A stretch of DNA of 64,000 nt from Scortum barcoo (Eukaryota; Chordata; Actinopteri; Centrarchiformes; Terapontidae), in NCBI GenBank assembly GCA_023238725.1, contig CM041534.1, positions 6,570,572 to 6,634,571 of the forward strand, written 5' to 3'. Below the pieces are notes generated by a model. The model saw nothing but the letters and a program-made list of their open reading frames with translations, was not told where the DNA came from and ran no database searches. Shown piece by piece: positions 51,556-63,790 of the stretch; the stretch's first letter is position 1, and each line of letters opens with the position of its first letter. The translations under genes and the position numbers were made by a program.

Positions 51556-51563
51556 CTATATAG
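51556..51563 (+). promoter_or_regulatory. Putative TATA box of vamp2
   Basis: CTATATAG within a GC-rich, CpG-containing stretch, about 155 bases before the ATG. Transcription would start near 51587, giving a 5'UTR of about 125 bases. Confidence 0.55.
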
Positions 51564-51711
51564 ACAGGGAAGAGCCGCGAGAAGCGACGCGCAGGCAGCC
51601 AGAGCGCACACGGCAGCATCCGCATCCTCATCCACGTCCCATCCGCCGGACACTTAGGACGCTCCGGATTTCGGCACAGCTGTCCAGCAAACACTACCAG
51701 GAGAAGAAAAA

Positions 51712-52367
51712 ATGTAAGTACATCACCGTATTAGAGCTCACCTCTTTTTTTTTTACCTCCTCCATCCTTATTTATTAATGAATCCCCGTTTCGTCTTCAC
51801 GACTGATGCTGGCAGGGGCTATTTACGCCTGTCCTGAACGGCCTCTGGTGTCTTTGCTGTTCAAATAATACTCGGTTTATTCCTCTGGTGGCACATAAGA
51901 GGTTTATATCTGCTTTATGTTCTAATTGAGTGTTTTATTACGGTCGTCTCTCTCTGATAATGTGGCTGGAAAATGTGAAAAAGTGGAGGCTAGTGCGTCG
52001 GCCTAACCTTGGAGGCGGACGGAGCCATTGAGGGTTTATCTCGATATTAAACGCGTTATTAGCCTCATTTTTTGACGCTCGGACGGTAAAGCTGGCTCCG
52101 TGTTTGTCGCTCGTCTCTTTTATTAAGTCGTCTGGAGCTTTTTTTTGTCTTTTTCCATTTTTTTAATTTATTTCCTCTCTCTCCGGAGCTAACACGCACG
52201 CATTTTTTTCCAGTTTGGACTGGTTTGATTTGAAAAAGGAGACACCGTCTGCGAGAATACCCATAGGCTAATTAAAACCCATATTCAGAAAACATAACTA
52301 CAATAAAGCCTCTTTTAGTCCTTAAGAAACACATTTCCCTGCCTTTATTGTTTTATTTAATTGTATT

Positions 52368-52426
<59 letters not shown>

Positions 52427-52838
52427 AGAGAGAGCCGCAGGTGACGAAGTGGCTCTATTTCCCGAAAACAGACAAGGACACATCGCTGAGCATTTGAAGC
52501 GTCGACATTTCTTTTTCGACCAACACTCCCCACGACACCTCCTCACGGTATTATTAGCCCCCGAAGCAGGCTTAGCCCCAGTCCGCCGTGATATTTGCAG
52601 CCTTGCAGCGGGGGGTGGGGATAGCCTGGCCTCCTACTGTATGTCGTCGATTGTCGTGCGAGGGCGGACGGACACACATCCTCACCGCGTTTCAGCCTGT
52701 TTGCGTCGAGTATAAGTCCTGTAAAATGTCCTCCCCCCTCTGCTCCTCCTCGCCCTGTACGTGTTCCCTTTTTTCTGTTTTCGACCACGCATAAAGCGAA
52801 TACAAGAAATACGAAGGAAAGATGGCCTTGTCTGCGAG

Positions 52839-52891
<53 letters not shown>

Positions 52892-54616
52892 TTGTATATA
52901 GCAGGTGGTTTAAAAACGTAAAAAACACGACGTGACATTGAGCCGCGGCAACACCTTTGTGAACGCCAACCTTCCTCCCCGACCCACCGCCTCCTCCCAA
53001 CCCCACCTCGTGTGTTTGTCGCCAAATGAAATGAAATAAGACGTAAAAACATGGTTACAACGGTGCTTCGACAGCAAAGGAAAGGAGCCTCCCCGCCCTC
53101 GACGTGGTGAGGCTTTCGCCGTATTTACAGGCCCGCCGCGAAACGTGATGTATCGTCACGGGCCGTCACGATCACAAAGGGGCCCCGCCGGTGCTGCCCA
53201 CGGTGCACACGGTCAGAGACCACGACCGGGGCGGAGAGTTGGGGGGGCCAGAGGCTCCACCGGCAGCTCCGGCAGCGTCCAGCCGACCTGGATGCAGTGA
53301 CGCTGGGATCAGACGCTGCCGTGAGCCCGGTGGTGGTGCTGTGGCGCTGTCCAGTGCTGAAATGTCGCTCTCCAATTCCCAAAGTCAGACAGCCTGCCCC
53401 TTTTATATTTATTTTCAACATGGCAGCGACCAAACAAACAGAAATCAATCAGGGGTTTAGGGTTTGATTTCAATCAAATGCATCAAATATCTGTCAGTCT
53501 TTATATCTTCTTTGAGGGTGTAAGATGTGTTTTAGATGGTTCCCCCTTTCATCAGGGGCCAATAGAAAACCTCACACAGACCCTGCTCCAGGAGCCCTCC
53601 TTGGAAACCACAGACTATTTTTGTGAGCTCTGTCATTAAAGAAATCGCACCAGCCCAGCATGTTTAATCAGATGCTTTCGTCAGATCAGAAGGTGTTTTG
53701 TATTTTTTTTAGTTTAAGTAAATTCTTGTTTCTGATTTGCTTCATACCCCTTGTGATGCTGGCCCAACGGTGTCTCTTTTTGAGATTTTCAAGCAAAGCG
53801 AGTTCTGTTGTGTTACATTTGCCACAAGTATCTGTTGACTACATCACTTAAATCGAGAAATGTGCTAATTTCCCATGAATACTAGTTACTAGTGTTCACT
53901 AGTAATTTCCCATGTCCCATAATCTGTGGAGCATGCATTTTCTCTGCATCATTTGATGCATTGTTTTCAGTTAATAGTGAACATTATGCTCAGATCAGAG
54001 ACAGTTGCCCCACCTGGGTGTGGAGCTTTCACTCCGCCCCTCCAATCGCAGAAGGCGGGTGGTGTTCACAGATGTGGAAGCTGGTGAGAAATTCTGTCAC
54101 AGCACTAGCAGCTCTTCCTGGTTGATGGGGTGCCAGTTCAGAGGTGATAATGGTGTGAACCTTTACCCACATTACACCTTTGTGGTGATACTCATTGCTG
54201 ACAAGTGAAAAAAAGTGCAGCAGAAGTGATTACATAGATGTTGTAGAGTTCAGTATCAGAGAGTGAAATCTGACAATTCTTCACATCACATTTGTTGCAC
54301 CAACACAGTTTTGTAAACCTACTGTAGTTGTAGAATGATAATCACACAAAATGAAAGAATATGTTTTCTACATATACATCTTTGAGACATAATAATTAAT
54401 CACTATTACATATATCACATGTAGCCCTTGGTATTTTGTATTGCCGCTTGGTTGGCAGCTGATAGGGACCACCAGCACCATCAGGCTAACTACTGAAAAG
54501 GATTTGTTGTTGTTAGAGGATTAGTAATGTGTGAGCATGTAGAGGTGACCTTTATACAGAGTTTGGTCCCACACCAGTGATGAAGCTTAGTTACAACTAC
54601 GGTATATCATCCATAA

Positions 54617-54647
<31 letters not shown>

Positions 54648-57600
54648 TACCATTTCATTTTTGTAATTTTTCTGATTTATATGGATCTATAGATAGCAGT
54701 GAAGCATGCTAGACTAAGCATGCTGAGCTAATGCAAAGTTTAGGTATTTTAAGCTTTTTAAGACTTATTTTTAAGAATGTTAAGACTCTTATTTGATATG
54801 TGCTCATATTAACAAGGCAAAGTGATATTAGTGCATTGAGATACTCCTATCTCATTCAGAATATTTTGATACTGCTTTATTGTTCAGTTTGTCATTATGG
54901 TTGATCAGTGGTTCTGTTTTTGTGCTGGCTTTATGTAGTATGAAATGTTCCTGCTCTTTTCTTGCAGGCTTATGCGTATCTGTTAAATTGAACAATTCTG
55001 TTTCCTCTGATGACTTGTTGCAACATGACAAAGATAAAATTAAGTTCAATTCAGGAGCACAGAAAATGCTTTTGTAAATTAGAATCAGAGTATAATAATA
55101 TAGTACACATGCAATCTTACAAAGGATTAATTGTGGTTTCAAAATAAACTAAATGAACTACAGATATTATTTGAAAAATGTGCTTAGTAAAAAATGACAC
55201 TAAAAAGTCCCACTATTGGAATAGCCATGTATAGATGATCTGTCTGAGCTGTCATCAACCTGATTTATTTTGATTTCTAATCTTAGAAGACTATAGCCTT
55301 TTATTTAGGAAATTAGGAGAATAATGCATACAGAATTATAAATTCTGCCAATTCTGCTTTTCTGCAAAGGTTGTGGATGTTACATGATGCTGTGCTCCAT
55401 GTTTTTTGAGTCTTGGGTGACCAATGATTTGCCTTCATGAGATATACACTTGGTCTGTAGCTGTGTCTTTAATGCTGTCACTCAACACAGGTCTTCTGTC
55501 ATTCATGTAACAGAATTGGCAAGTAATGTACAAAAAGAAAATGAAGGAAACTTAATGATTTTGTTTCTGTTGATCTACATCAGGTCTTTGAAAATATAAA
55601 AATGAAAATCCATGAATTACTCTTACTCTAAAATATATTTATCTTGTATTTGATTCTTCTGCTGAGGCACATGTGTGTTTTTACATAAGGATGAGACATT
55701 TTTCATGGAGCTTTCATTTTTCTGTGGTAAATGATACTGTCACTTAAACTGCCCTCTCTCACAGAGGTCATTATCGGTGCATAGTGCATCCAGAAGAATA
55801 GGATTATGTAGGTCACAATACAACATGACATGACAAAGCAAACTGACTTATGCAAAGCTTACAGTAGCTGATTCATTTTATGATAAAAGGTCATTACCTG
55901 GACTTTTCAGCTCTAAACATATCAAGTTGTTCATTTCTGAAAAACAGTAAATCTTCCAAATCCTCATTAAATTAAATCTGATTCTCACTTCAGTCTCAAT
56001 ACCCACGTATAAATGTGGGCAGTTTCACATCTTTTAGATACGTGGCCAAGTACCAATAGTGTCTCCATCACATTGTCATTATCTTATTGCTAACAGCTCT
56101 GTTTAATCAACAGAAAAACTTCTCATATCAAAATATTAATGAGCAGGGTAAGGCACAAACTTTTAATGACATTAGGGAGTATATGAAATATTTCTGTAAT
56201 ATTTTCAACAGTTTTCCTGTTGTCCTTTAAATGGAGACAAGCACAATCAGACATAAAATTTCCTGTAATTACTTAGAACATAACACAAGTAAAATATTAT
56301 TCAATTAAATAACCACTGGATATTTTCCTTTTTTATCATTAGGTCTGCCCCAGCCGCTGGAGCCCCTGCAGCAGAGGGAGGAAATCAAGCTCCTCCCAAC
56401 CTCACCAGCAACCGTCGTCTGCAGCAGACGCAGGCACAGGTGGATGAGGTGAGTACACACTGACTGTGTCATCAGGCTCAGATGTAGACATTTACAGTGT
56501 TTTTACCGGTAACTCAGTCCTCTCTGCTGGCTCACATATGATACAAATAGATGGTTTAACTCTAGTCACTTAAAATATTTAAAACGACGATTTGACATAA
56601 AACTTACTAAACAGCTTTCAATCATAGTCCATAACTTAAAGTTCAGCTCCATCCCGTTGGTCACACTCACACTCTGTCTATATAGCTGATGAACACCGCT
56701 TTGCTTTGCATGTCTTTCCTCAGGTGGTGGATATCATGCGTGTAAACGTGGATAAGGTTCTGGAGCGTGATCAGAAGCTGTCAGAACTGGACGATAGGGC
56801 TGACGCCCTGCAGGCTGGAGCCTCTCAGTTTGAGACCAGCGCTGCGAAACTGAAGAATAAATACTGGTGGAAGAATGCCAAGGTGAGAATGTGCAGACGT
56901 GCTTCCTCTTGATACCAGACATGAGTGTATAAAGGCTGCCTTGAACTGTTTACAGACGAATGAAAACACAAAAAGGAAAGTCATCGAACAATGTGTGGCC
57001 AGTCGCAACTGCTAATTTCTGCTATACGCTTTGCTCACAAGCATCAATATCATTGCGTAATTGGTTGTTTTAGGGTAGAAGTTTTGCATATACCATCTAC
57101 ATTGTATTGAGATTACACAATTGCACGTTACTTTTGAAAACACTGTGCTTCCCTCAGGATAAAAAAATCTTAGGGTGCTAGAACATTAGGGCTTTGAGGT
57201 TAATTTGACTGAGGATTAGATGGGAGTTGAGAAATTCGTAATATGTGAGCATGAATAATAATACAGACAGTAGCGGGTGAAATTTTGGTGTGATAGTGGA
57301 ATATTGTCAGAAAATGTTTGGGCTACAAGAACTTCATATTGCCTTTATTTTGTGTTTTGTGGTAAAATTGAAAAAATGTAAATCTGACTGCTTCTCTAAT
57401 GATATTTTTTCTTAAAATCCACAGATGATGATTATTCTGGGTGTGATATGCGTGATTGTCCTCATCGTCATTATTGGTAAGAATCCTCTCAAGCTTTTTG
57501 TACATTGTTCATTGTTATCTTAATGAAATTAATTAGTTGTAACTTGAGAACTAAATTATATTCATTTCAACAACTCTAATATGTTTTTTTTTGTGCTGAT

Positions 57601-57661
57601 GTATTAATTTTGTCACCTTTCTTTTTCCTCCTTTCTTCCTACAGTGTACTTCAGCACCTAA
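51712..57661 (+). CDS. vamp2: Vesicle-associated membrane protein 2 (synaptobrevin-2)
   Basis: Five coding exons: 51712-51713, 56343-56448, 56724-56882, 57425-57476 and 57645-57661. The ATG is split: exon 1 supplies AT before GTAAGT and exon 2 begins with G. All phases agree, giving 111 residues. A Pro/Ala-rich N-terminus (about 2-22) precedes the R-SNARE motif from SNRRLQQTQAQVDEV to the KYWW segment, with zero-layer R51 (VLERDQK). A tail-anchor helix spans about 90-109 (MMIILGVICVIVLIVIIVYF), ending ST. It pairs with syntaxin-1 and SNAP-25 to drive synaptic vesicle fusion. VAMP2 is preferred over VAMP1 and VAMP3 because of NLTSNRRLQQTQAQVDEVVDIMRV and the YFST end. The juxtamembrane KNKYWWKNAK differs from mammalian KRKYWWKNLK. 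Intron 1 is 4.6 kb and CpG-rich in its first part. Confidence 0.95.
52370..52434 (+). repeat. (TA)n(TG)n(GA)n compound microsatellite in vamp2 intron 1
   Basis: About 40 bases of TA repeat run directly into TG and then GA repeats. Confidence 0.95.
52839..52888 (+). repeat. (TA)n microsatellite in vamp2 intron 1
   Basis: TA dinucleotide array with two TG interruptions. The long minus-strand open frames crossing it (rich in I and Y) are repeat artefacts. Confidence 0.95.
52900..53420. promoter_or_regulatory. CpG-rich segment in vamp2 intron 1
   Basis: A GC- and CpG-dense stretch, strongest about 53080-53400, stands out from the AT-rich surroundings. It has no splice-supported coding exon, though several open frames arise from its composition. 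It ends with an RE1-like element. It may be the distal part of the vamp2 CpG island, an alternative promoter or an intronic enhancer/silencer. Confidence 0.4.
53343..53361 (-). promoter_or_regulatory. RE1/NRSE-like element (REST site) in vamp2 intron 1
   Basis: GGCGCTGTCC (53343-53352) is a perfect right half-site and AGTGCTGAA (53353-53361) matches the left half-site with one change. On the minus strand this reads TTCAGCACT then GGACAGCGCC. Canonical RE1 has two bases between the halves; here they abut. REST silencing of neuronal genes such as synaptobrevin outside neurons makes the placement meaningful, but binding with this spacing is unproven. Confidence 0.45.
54625..54650 (+). repeat. 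(AT)n microsatellite in vamp2 intron 1
   Basis: AT dinucleotide repeat preceded by AAATAT units. The rest of the intron from about 53460 to 56342 is AT-rich with no exon that I can support. Confidence 0.9.
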
Positions 57662-60600
57662 GAAGAATTGCTCCTACCCCAGTCTAACCCCAACTTCCTT
57701 GCTACAGAAAAAAACCCTCAAATTGATTACAAAATTAACCATGAGAAAATAATTTATTATATATATATCTCCCCGATTAGCCTCGATATAACACCCCTAA
57801 AACCCTTCAGGGCCCCATGGCTCCCCCACTTCCACCACCTCGCCTCTGGACCCCTGTCAATATTTGTCCTGTGAGTGTGTGGCCCTGTCTCCTTTCTGGG
57901 TACTCTTGGCTTTTCTAACCTGCCATACCGAGAACCAAACACTTGTGACGATGCAACAACAGAAAAGGAAACAACGATTGGCGATAATTGTTACATAACT
58001 GATATATATATAGTTCTTTGTAGAGTTTTATTCTGATATATACTGTTTTGTAGGTGTGTGTGCGCGTGTGTGTGCATTTTGTATTTTTTAATTTTTGTAT
58101 TAATTTTACGTATGCTTCAGCGTTAAATACTGCCTATTAATCAAAGTGTGTATCTTGCATGTTCTCATCATCTGTCCGTCCCCTGCTTACTCTCCCTTTT
58201 CGCTGTATTTTTGCACAATGGAGTTAGTCTCCATTTAAATGAGGAAATACCAGTTTCATCCTTCCAGTTCATCTGTGTTACTTGTGTCCACTAAAACAAT
58301 CCAAAATAAGCCAGAGAACTAAAACCTGTACTAAAAAAATATCATTGAGTTATAAGAATCAGAGCTATCAAATAGACAAAACTGCCCTTGGAAATATCCC
58401 GGGTCACTCTTGCGTCAGTTCCAGATTTTTATAACTCAATGCCATCTAAAATTCAAGTCTTAGCTTCTTTGCTGGTTTTCTGCGAGAGCGAACGCTCACT
58501 GATATTGATCAAACATATGAATAATGCATGAATTGTTAAACTAACCCCCAGTAATCATCATTCACAGTCCTTTCCATCTGAGTGTCATTTCTCTTCTCAC
58601 CTCTTCCTCTCCTCTAACAACTTTCATCTGTAACATCTTTTAACACCCCTCCCCCAACCATTTTCTGTCTCTCCGCATGCTTGAACACCTCGACTTCTTC
58701 TGATAATTTCAAAACTGCCATAGTACAGTTGGACCAATGTCTGTAGATGTTCTTATTTTATTTAAATATTACGTAGTGTCTTATTTCGAAAACATTCCTT
58801 CATTGCAGTCTAGTGCAAATGGTCTTACCGTAGCACATGTAAGTGTAAGTATCTTTAAAAAAAAAAGAAAAGAAAACACACAATGAAACTTCGTTGAAAA
58901 CGTCGTTCATACAAACCATAGGAGAAAATAGTGATAGTTAATAGCTGTAAGGGTAAGTTTTGGATAGATATGATTAGACTTTCAATCTGTCCAAATTTTT
59001 TTCTTTTGTGATATCAGTGATGTTATCTTAACATTACACTTACACTATACTGTGGAGATGTCATTAAAGTCAAACTATGGATATGGGCTTGCAAAACAAT
59101 TCTGGTGCCAGGCGATAAAATGGGGCCATTGCATAAATTGATAATTGATTAATTTCCATAAAGCAAAGGTTCGTCCTCACTGGCCCTTTACCTACAAAAG
59201 CCTTAGTCTCTAGTTACTGTAGGACATTTCCAGTCAAATGCCCTCACACTTTTAGCTTGTGTGAAGGGAGTGGCTGACTCCAGAAAAGGAATCTGTTTAA
59301 AATGCACAAACAACCTTGTTTTTGATGGCGCTGTCTGGCTGGTCAATAGCCTGGCCAAAGGAGATCCTCATGCAGCAAAACCTCTCCACATGAAGAGCAC
59401 ATACGATTAAAAAAAAGAGACAATTCAGCCTTATTTGCAAAACCCAGGAACAGGGACCGAGGCTAATGAGGAAAAAAAAAAATTAAATTCACAGTTGAGT
59501 TTTAGATTAGCAGCTTTTGGGGGTAGGCTCAGAAATTTACAGTCAAAGGTTAGTGACAAGAAACGCGAGAAGCAATTCTTCAAAAAAGTATAAGTACTCC
59601 TTTGAAGAGTGTTTTGCTAGCGCAGTGGTTCTGTCTCAGTGTTTCTCCCTATAGTTAAGGCCTTTTTTTCTTTTTTAAATATAATAGATTCTATTTTTTA
59701 TTATAGTATATTTTTGTGTGAAACAGACAGGTAAAGAGGAAGTGTGCAATCAGTGCTGTTTGCTGCCATGCGCAGCGAGCTCCTCTTTACCTCTGTCTGG
59801 TGTGTTTTTTGTAATTCAGCTCTGTGCGTTATACACTGCCAAGCAACAAGGGAGAGGCTTCTGTTGTTATTTCTTTCATTGGTGCCCTGGCTGGTTCGGT
59901 CTTAAACAATTCCTTTACATTTGTTGGCATCTACTCCTGTGTGTGCTACTACCCTTTTGGCTACTTTACGAGCAGGAGAGCAGGGCAAAGTGATGCACTT
60001 CTTTTTTAATGCTCTGTCAAACTAAGGCCTTGTACACATGAACATGAGATTATGAGAAATCTAAAATTCCTTAAAAACTGCAGACAGGATTTGAAAGTGG
60101 TTTTTTTTACGGTCTGTGGTAAATCTAAGCTCTGAAATTGTTGGAGTTTAGACGTTTAACTCAAATCTCTGTCTAATGACACCGAAGGTTGCAGGCCTGC
60201 ATTAATAAACGCTAAACAGGAAGCAACTCAGCTCACGCGTTACTGCCACTAATGCCATTAACACTTCTAAAATGTATAGATTTAGCTTTCACAACTTAAC
60301 AGTAGGCTGCAGCCGCTGGAGAGAAAATAGAGACCACGAAACAACCTCCAATTCAAAACCAGTGTGTGTAAAGCCTTAGTCGCCTTGTCTCTTCTCAACA
60401 TGACTTTTTATCTTCCCACCAGCTGAGTAGACCAACCTGCCCCCCTTTGCTCAACTCACTGATTCAGAATCCTACAGAGTGTGTGTGTGTGTGTGTGTGT
60501 GCGCATGTGTGCAGGTGCATTAATGTGCATTAATGTGTGTGTGTGTGTGTGTGTGTGTTAGAATAGCTCTGTCTTGGGAATATCCCCAGTTTATCCTGAC

Positions 60601-62800
60601 AGATTAGGCCGCTTAAATCTCAGAGTGAGAGCACGTTGTTTCCTTGACCACTGAAGTACACAAGCAGAGAGGTTACAGATCTGTTGGCCAGTTCTCTTAG
60701 GAAGGACCCCAACCTTAATTAACCCACTTCTCCCCACAAGTTGTCCTCCAAACAGAGCAAGAGTAAACTGCAGAAGATTACCAAAGACCAGATTTCCATG
60801 CTTACGCTGCCAATTGCCATCAAAAACAAGCGGAGACAAACAGGTTATCCAAACTACCCCAGTCTGTTTTAAATAGCTAAACCCTTACCCTGTTTATCCA
60901 CGATTACAGGACCTTTTAACTATTACACACTATTTATGTGGTGTGTCAGTTTGGCTTGTGAGTGTGCCATTCTAAACATATGCAAGTTAAACCAAAACCT
61001 AAGGACCGCATGCTTCAAATCTCAAATACAGTCTCCCCCCATGCCATGTGTATCCGGGTCTGAAGAGCTTCTTTAATCTGCAACAACTTTTTAGACACAT
61101 GATCCTGTAACTAATAATAGCACAACTCTTCTTTTTTTCTGTGTCTCCATAGTGCTGCCAAGTGCTAAACTGAAAGACGTATCAACTATAGCTATTAGAC
61201 ATAAATCAAGAAAATCGTTATAAAAAATCTGCATTGTTTGGTGTTGTAATATGGGGGTGTTTTGGGGAGTAGGGGGTCCTATATCCTCAGGTTTAAGGTA
61301 TTAGCAATTTACCAAAATATATATATGAGGACAAAAAGTATATTAGCAAACTGTAAAATTGGGTTTTTTGGCAATAGAAAGTCATTATAGGGTTACAAAC
61401 GTGGTCCTTTTAGCCATCCTGCAGCAGTTAACCACACAGTGGACTGAGGTGAAATAACACTACTGATTGGGGTAGGACTTCTATGTTATCCATAAATCCA
61501 ACTGTCGTGAGTGCTCAACCAATTTGGTCACAATGGTGAAAATGAAGTGAGTGCTCGCTCCTTTTCTGTTGCTTTACTGTCTGTATGAAAAGAAGTGCGC
61601 ATATATTTTAACACCGTGGCACTTTCTTCTGTTGTGATTCGTTCATTTCGGCGGGATGGGAACACGATTTAGTGGAGAATATTGTCTTATGTCAACCTCG
61701 AGAATTGTTCAGTGATCTCAACTTAACGCTGCATTCGGATCATTGGGGGGTGACCCAAAATAAAAAGCGGGGATAAAATGTTCAGATGCCTCTCCAATGT
61801 TTGGATTATAACTTGCAATTCAAACTTGAGAAGAGACAAGCAGAGAGAAAGAGACCAACAAGAGATCCAAACCTTCATCATGTAATCTGTACAGAGCGGG
61901 GGGAGTGAACGAAAATGTTTAGTGTCACCCCCGAATGGGACAAATGCAGCGATAGGAGGGAACCTGAGTCTCTGAATGTTCACTGGATGGCTATAAACAT
62001 ATATTCTACTTACTATATGTTAACATGTTTGATTTTTTTAACCAAATATTGTGGGGTTTTTTTTCTTTTGCATCAATTTAGTAATAACTCCAGATGTCAC
62101 TGAATTGTTTGTGTGTAAACACTGATGGGTAAAGGTAAAGAAAATGGGAAACTAAATGGGGAAAAAAGTATTTTTACCTTCAATTGTCCAGAATGATAAG
62201 AATGATTATACAGTTTACATCAGATTGCCGTTTGTATCTACAAGATATATTTTTTGTTTAAATCTGTTTATTTTTGAGGAAAGATTTTGATTTCTCTTTG
62301 GGACTGGGGTTTCTGGGATGAAGGCCCACATTGCCCCTGGTCATCTGGACTTTACAGGAGGGACAGGACTGGAGAATCACGGGCAATGTGCTCAGTTTTA
62401 TTTGATCTCTTTCTTTTCCTTTGCTTTTATTTATTGATAGATTTATTGTGCTGTCATTTGGTATGGGATTAGAAACTAAGCAAGGTTGACTCAACGTAAG
62501 TGGAGAGGAGACTGAATGGAAAAACTAAAGTACATAAAATAATTGTAGTGTAAATCTATCAATGTCTTATTATATTGATGAACATCATGAAATATATGTA
62601 TATTGGAAAAACAGTACCTATGACAACTTGTACTTCTGTGTGTGCTTCATGTGCTTTGTGGGTGTGCAACAATGGGCAGATGCAATTTTGACTGCAATTC
62701 TGGGACCTTATCTGACCTGTATGAAAAAGCATAAATTTATTATCAATACAAAGATAAACCTCTTTCTTCAATTTATCTCACTCACATGTGAGTGTGTATG
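57662..62800 (+). other. Probable vamp2 3'UTR and downstream DNA
   Basis: Starts at the vamp2 stop codon. AT-rich with T-rich and GT-rich runs and no coding exon. AATAAA hexamers occur at 60206-60211 and 63136-63141, so the UTR end is unclear. Vertebrate vamp2 3'UTRs are long relative to the 111-codon CDS; several kb here is possible but unproven. Confidence 0.35.
60479..60559 (+). repeat. (GT)n microsatellites flanking a GTGCATTAAT repeat
   Basis: Two GT tracts (about 60479-60501 and 60535-60559) are separated by GCGCATGTGTGCAG and a nearly exact tandem copy of TGCATTAATG. Confidence 0.9.
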
Positions 62801-63790
62801 AGCCTCACACCAACACACAAACACACACGCCACTTAAGTCGACACGTTCGTGCACACAAATGATTTGTGGACTTAGTCTCATTTATCTGCTGTTAAAACT
62901 ATAATCCCCTCTCTAAGAGCGTGAAGAGCTGTGTGCTGGATGTCACGATAACAATGAAACTTAAAAGTCACATTAGCACTGAAATCTATACAGTACACAC
63001 ATTATCTTCAGTTTAACGGTGTTTTCAGATCTCATATAGAAACATGATTAAACCTTCACCGTGGCTCATGTGGGGCGTTAATGTTCTCATACTACAGTTA
63101 GTAACCAAACATTTCATAGCCCCACAGTCATGCAAAATAAAGGAGTGGTGTCCTGGTTTATAGTCACTGCACATGTAGTAGAGTCGTGCTGTAACAGAGG
63201 TAACTAAATGTAGGTTACTACAGTCTAAGGGAAAGGAGCCTGCAATGACAGCCGCTTCCGGCGACTTTTATTTTGAAGTACACTAGACTCCATCAGTAGT
63301 AAATCCTGTGTAGCCACCAGAGGCTGCTCTCTGCTCTGCTTTAGCTTCATCCACAGCTCAGAAAGAAACTGACACACAAACACGGAGTCCTTCATCAGCG
63401 AGTTTTCGTGTTTGCTGAAGGACAGCTTTTCTATATTCTCCTTTCTTCTTCTTCGCTCAGCGGCTGATAATGTCCGCTCACAGTGACAGGAGAGTGCAGC
63501 AGCTCAGCGGTCATGATGCTGCTCCGCCATCACAGCTGTAGTTCCAGGACTTCACCACCAGGTGTCACCATGAAAACAGGGAGCTCCAGTATTTACAGAG
63601 GACCAGCTGATAAAAGTAGCTGTGCAGAGAGATGTCAGCTATTTCATCATAAATACATACGTTATTGTGTAAAGTATAATAAATAGGAATCAGCTGCAGC
63701 ACTGTGAGTGTGTGCTAAAGATAAAAACTCAACGGGATGGTCGTTTGGTTGCTATTAGTGCAGTATTGTACACTCCTATATAGATTATAT
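62801..63790. other. Intergenic DNA right of vamp2, with CTCF-like motifs
   Basis: No gene supportable. Near matches to the CTCF core on the + strand occur at 63314-63326 (CCACCAGAGGCTG, two mismatches) and 63555-63567 (CCACCAGGTGTCA, one mismatch). A local GC increase at 63240-63630 could be a promoter of a gene beyond the window, but nothing shows it. Confidence 0.3.

Noticed and set aside
51360..51694. Minus-strand frames of 97-104 codons and a plus-strand frame at the vamp2 promoter.
   Set aside because: Explained by the CpG-rich promoter and 5'UTR composition; low-complexity Leu/Ser/Pro text.
52543..53052. 169-codon minus-strand open frame, the second longest in the window.
   Set aside because: It crosses the TA microsatellite (IYIYIY run) and a CpG-rich block where stops are rare; no homology, no splice support, antisense in vamp2 intron 1.
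51712..57661. Possibility that the synaptobrevin is VAMP7, which neighbours TMLHE on human Xq28.
   Set aside because: The product is a short brevin with a Pro-rich N-terminus and no longin domain; the SNARE sequence is VAMP2-type.
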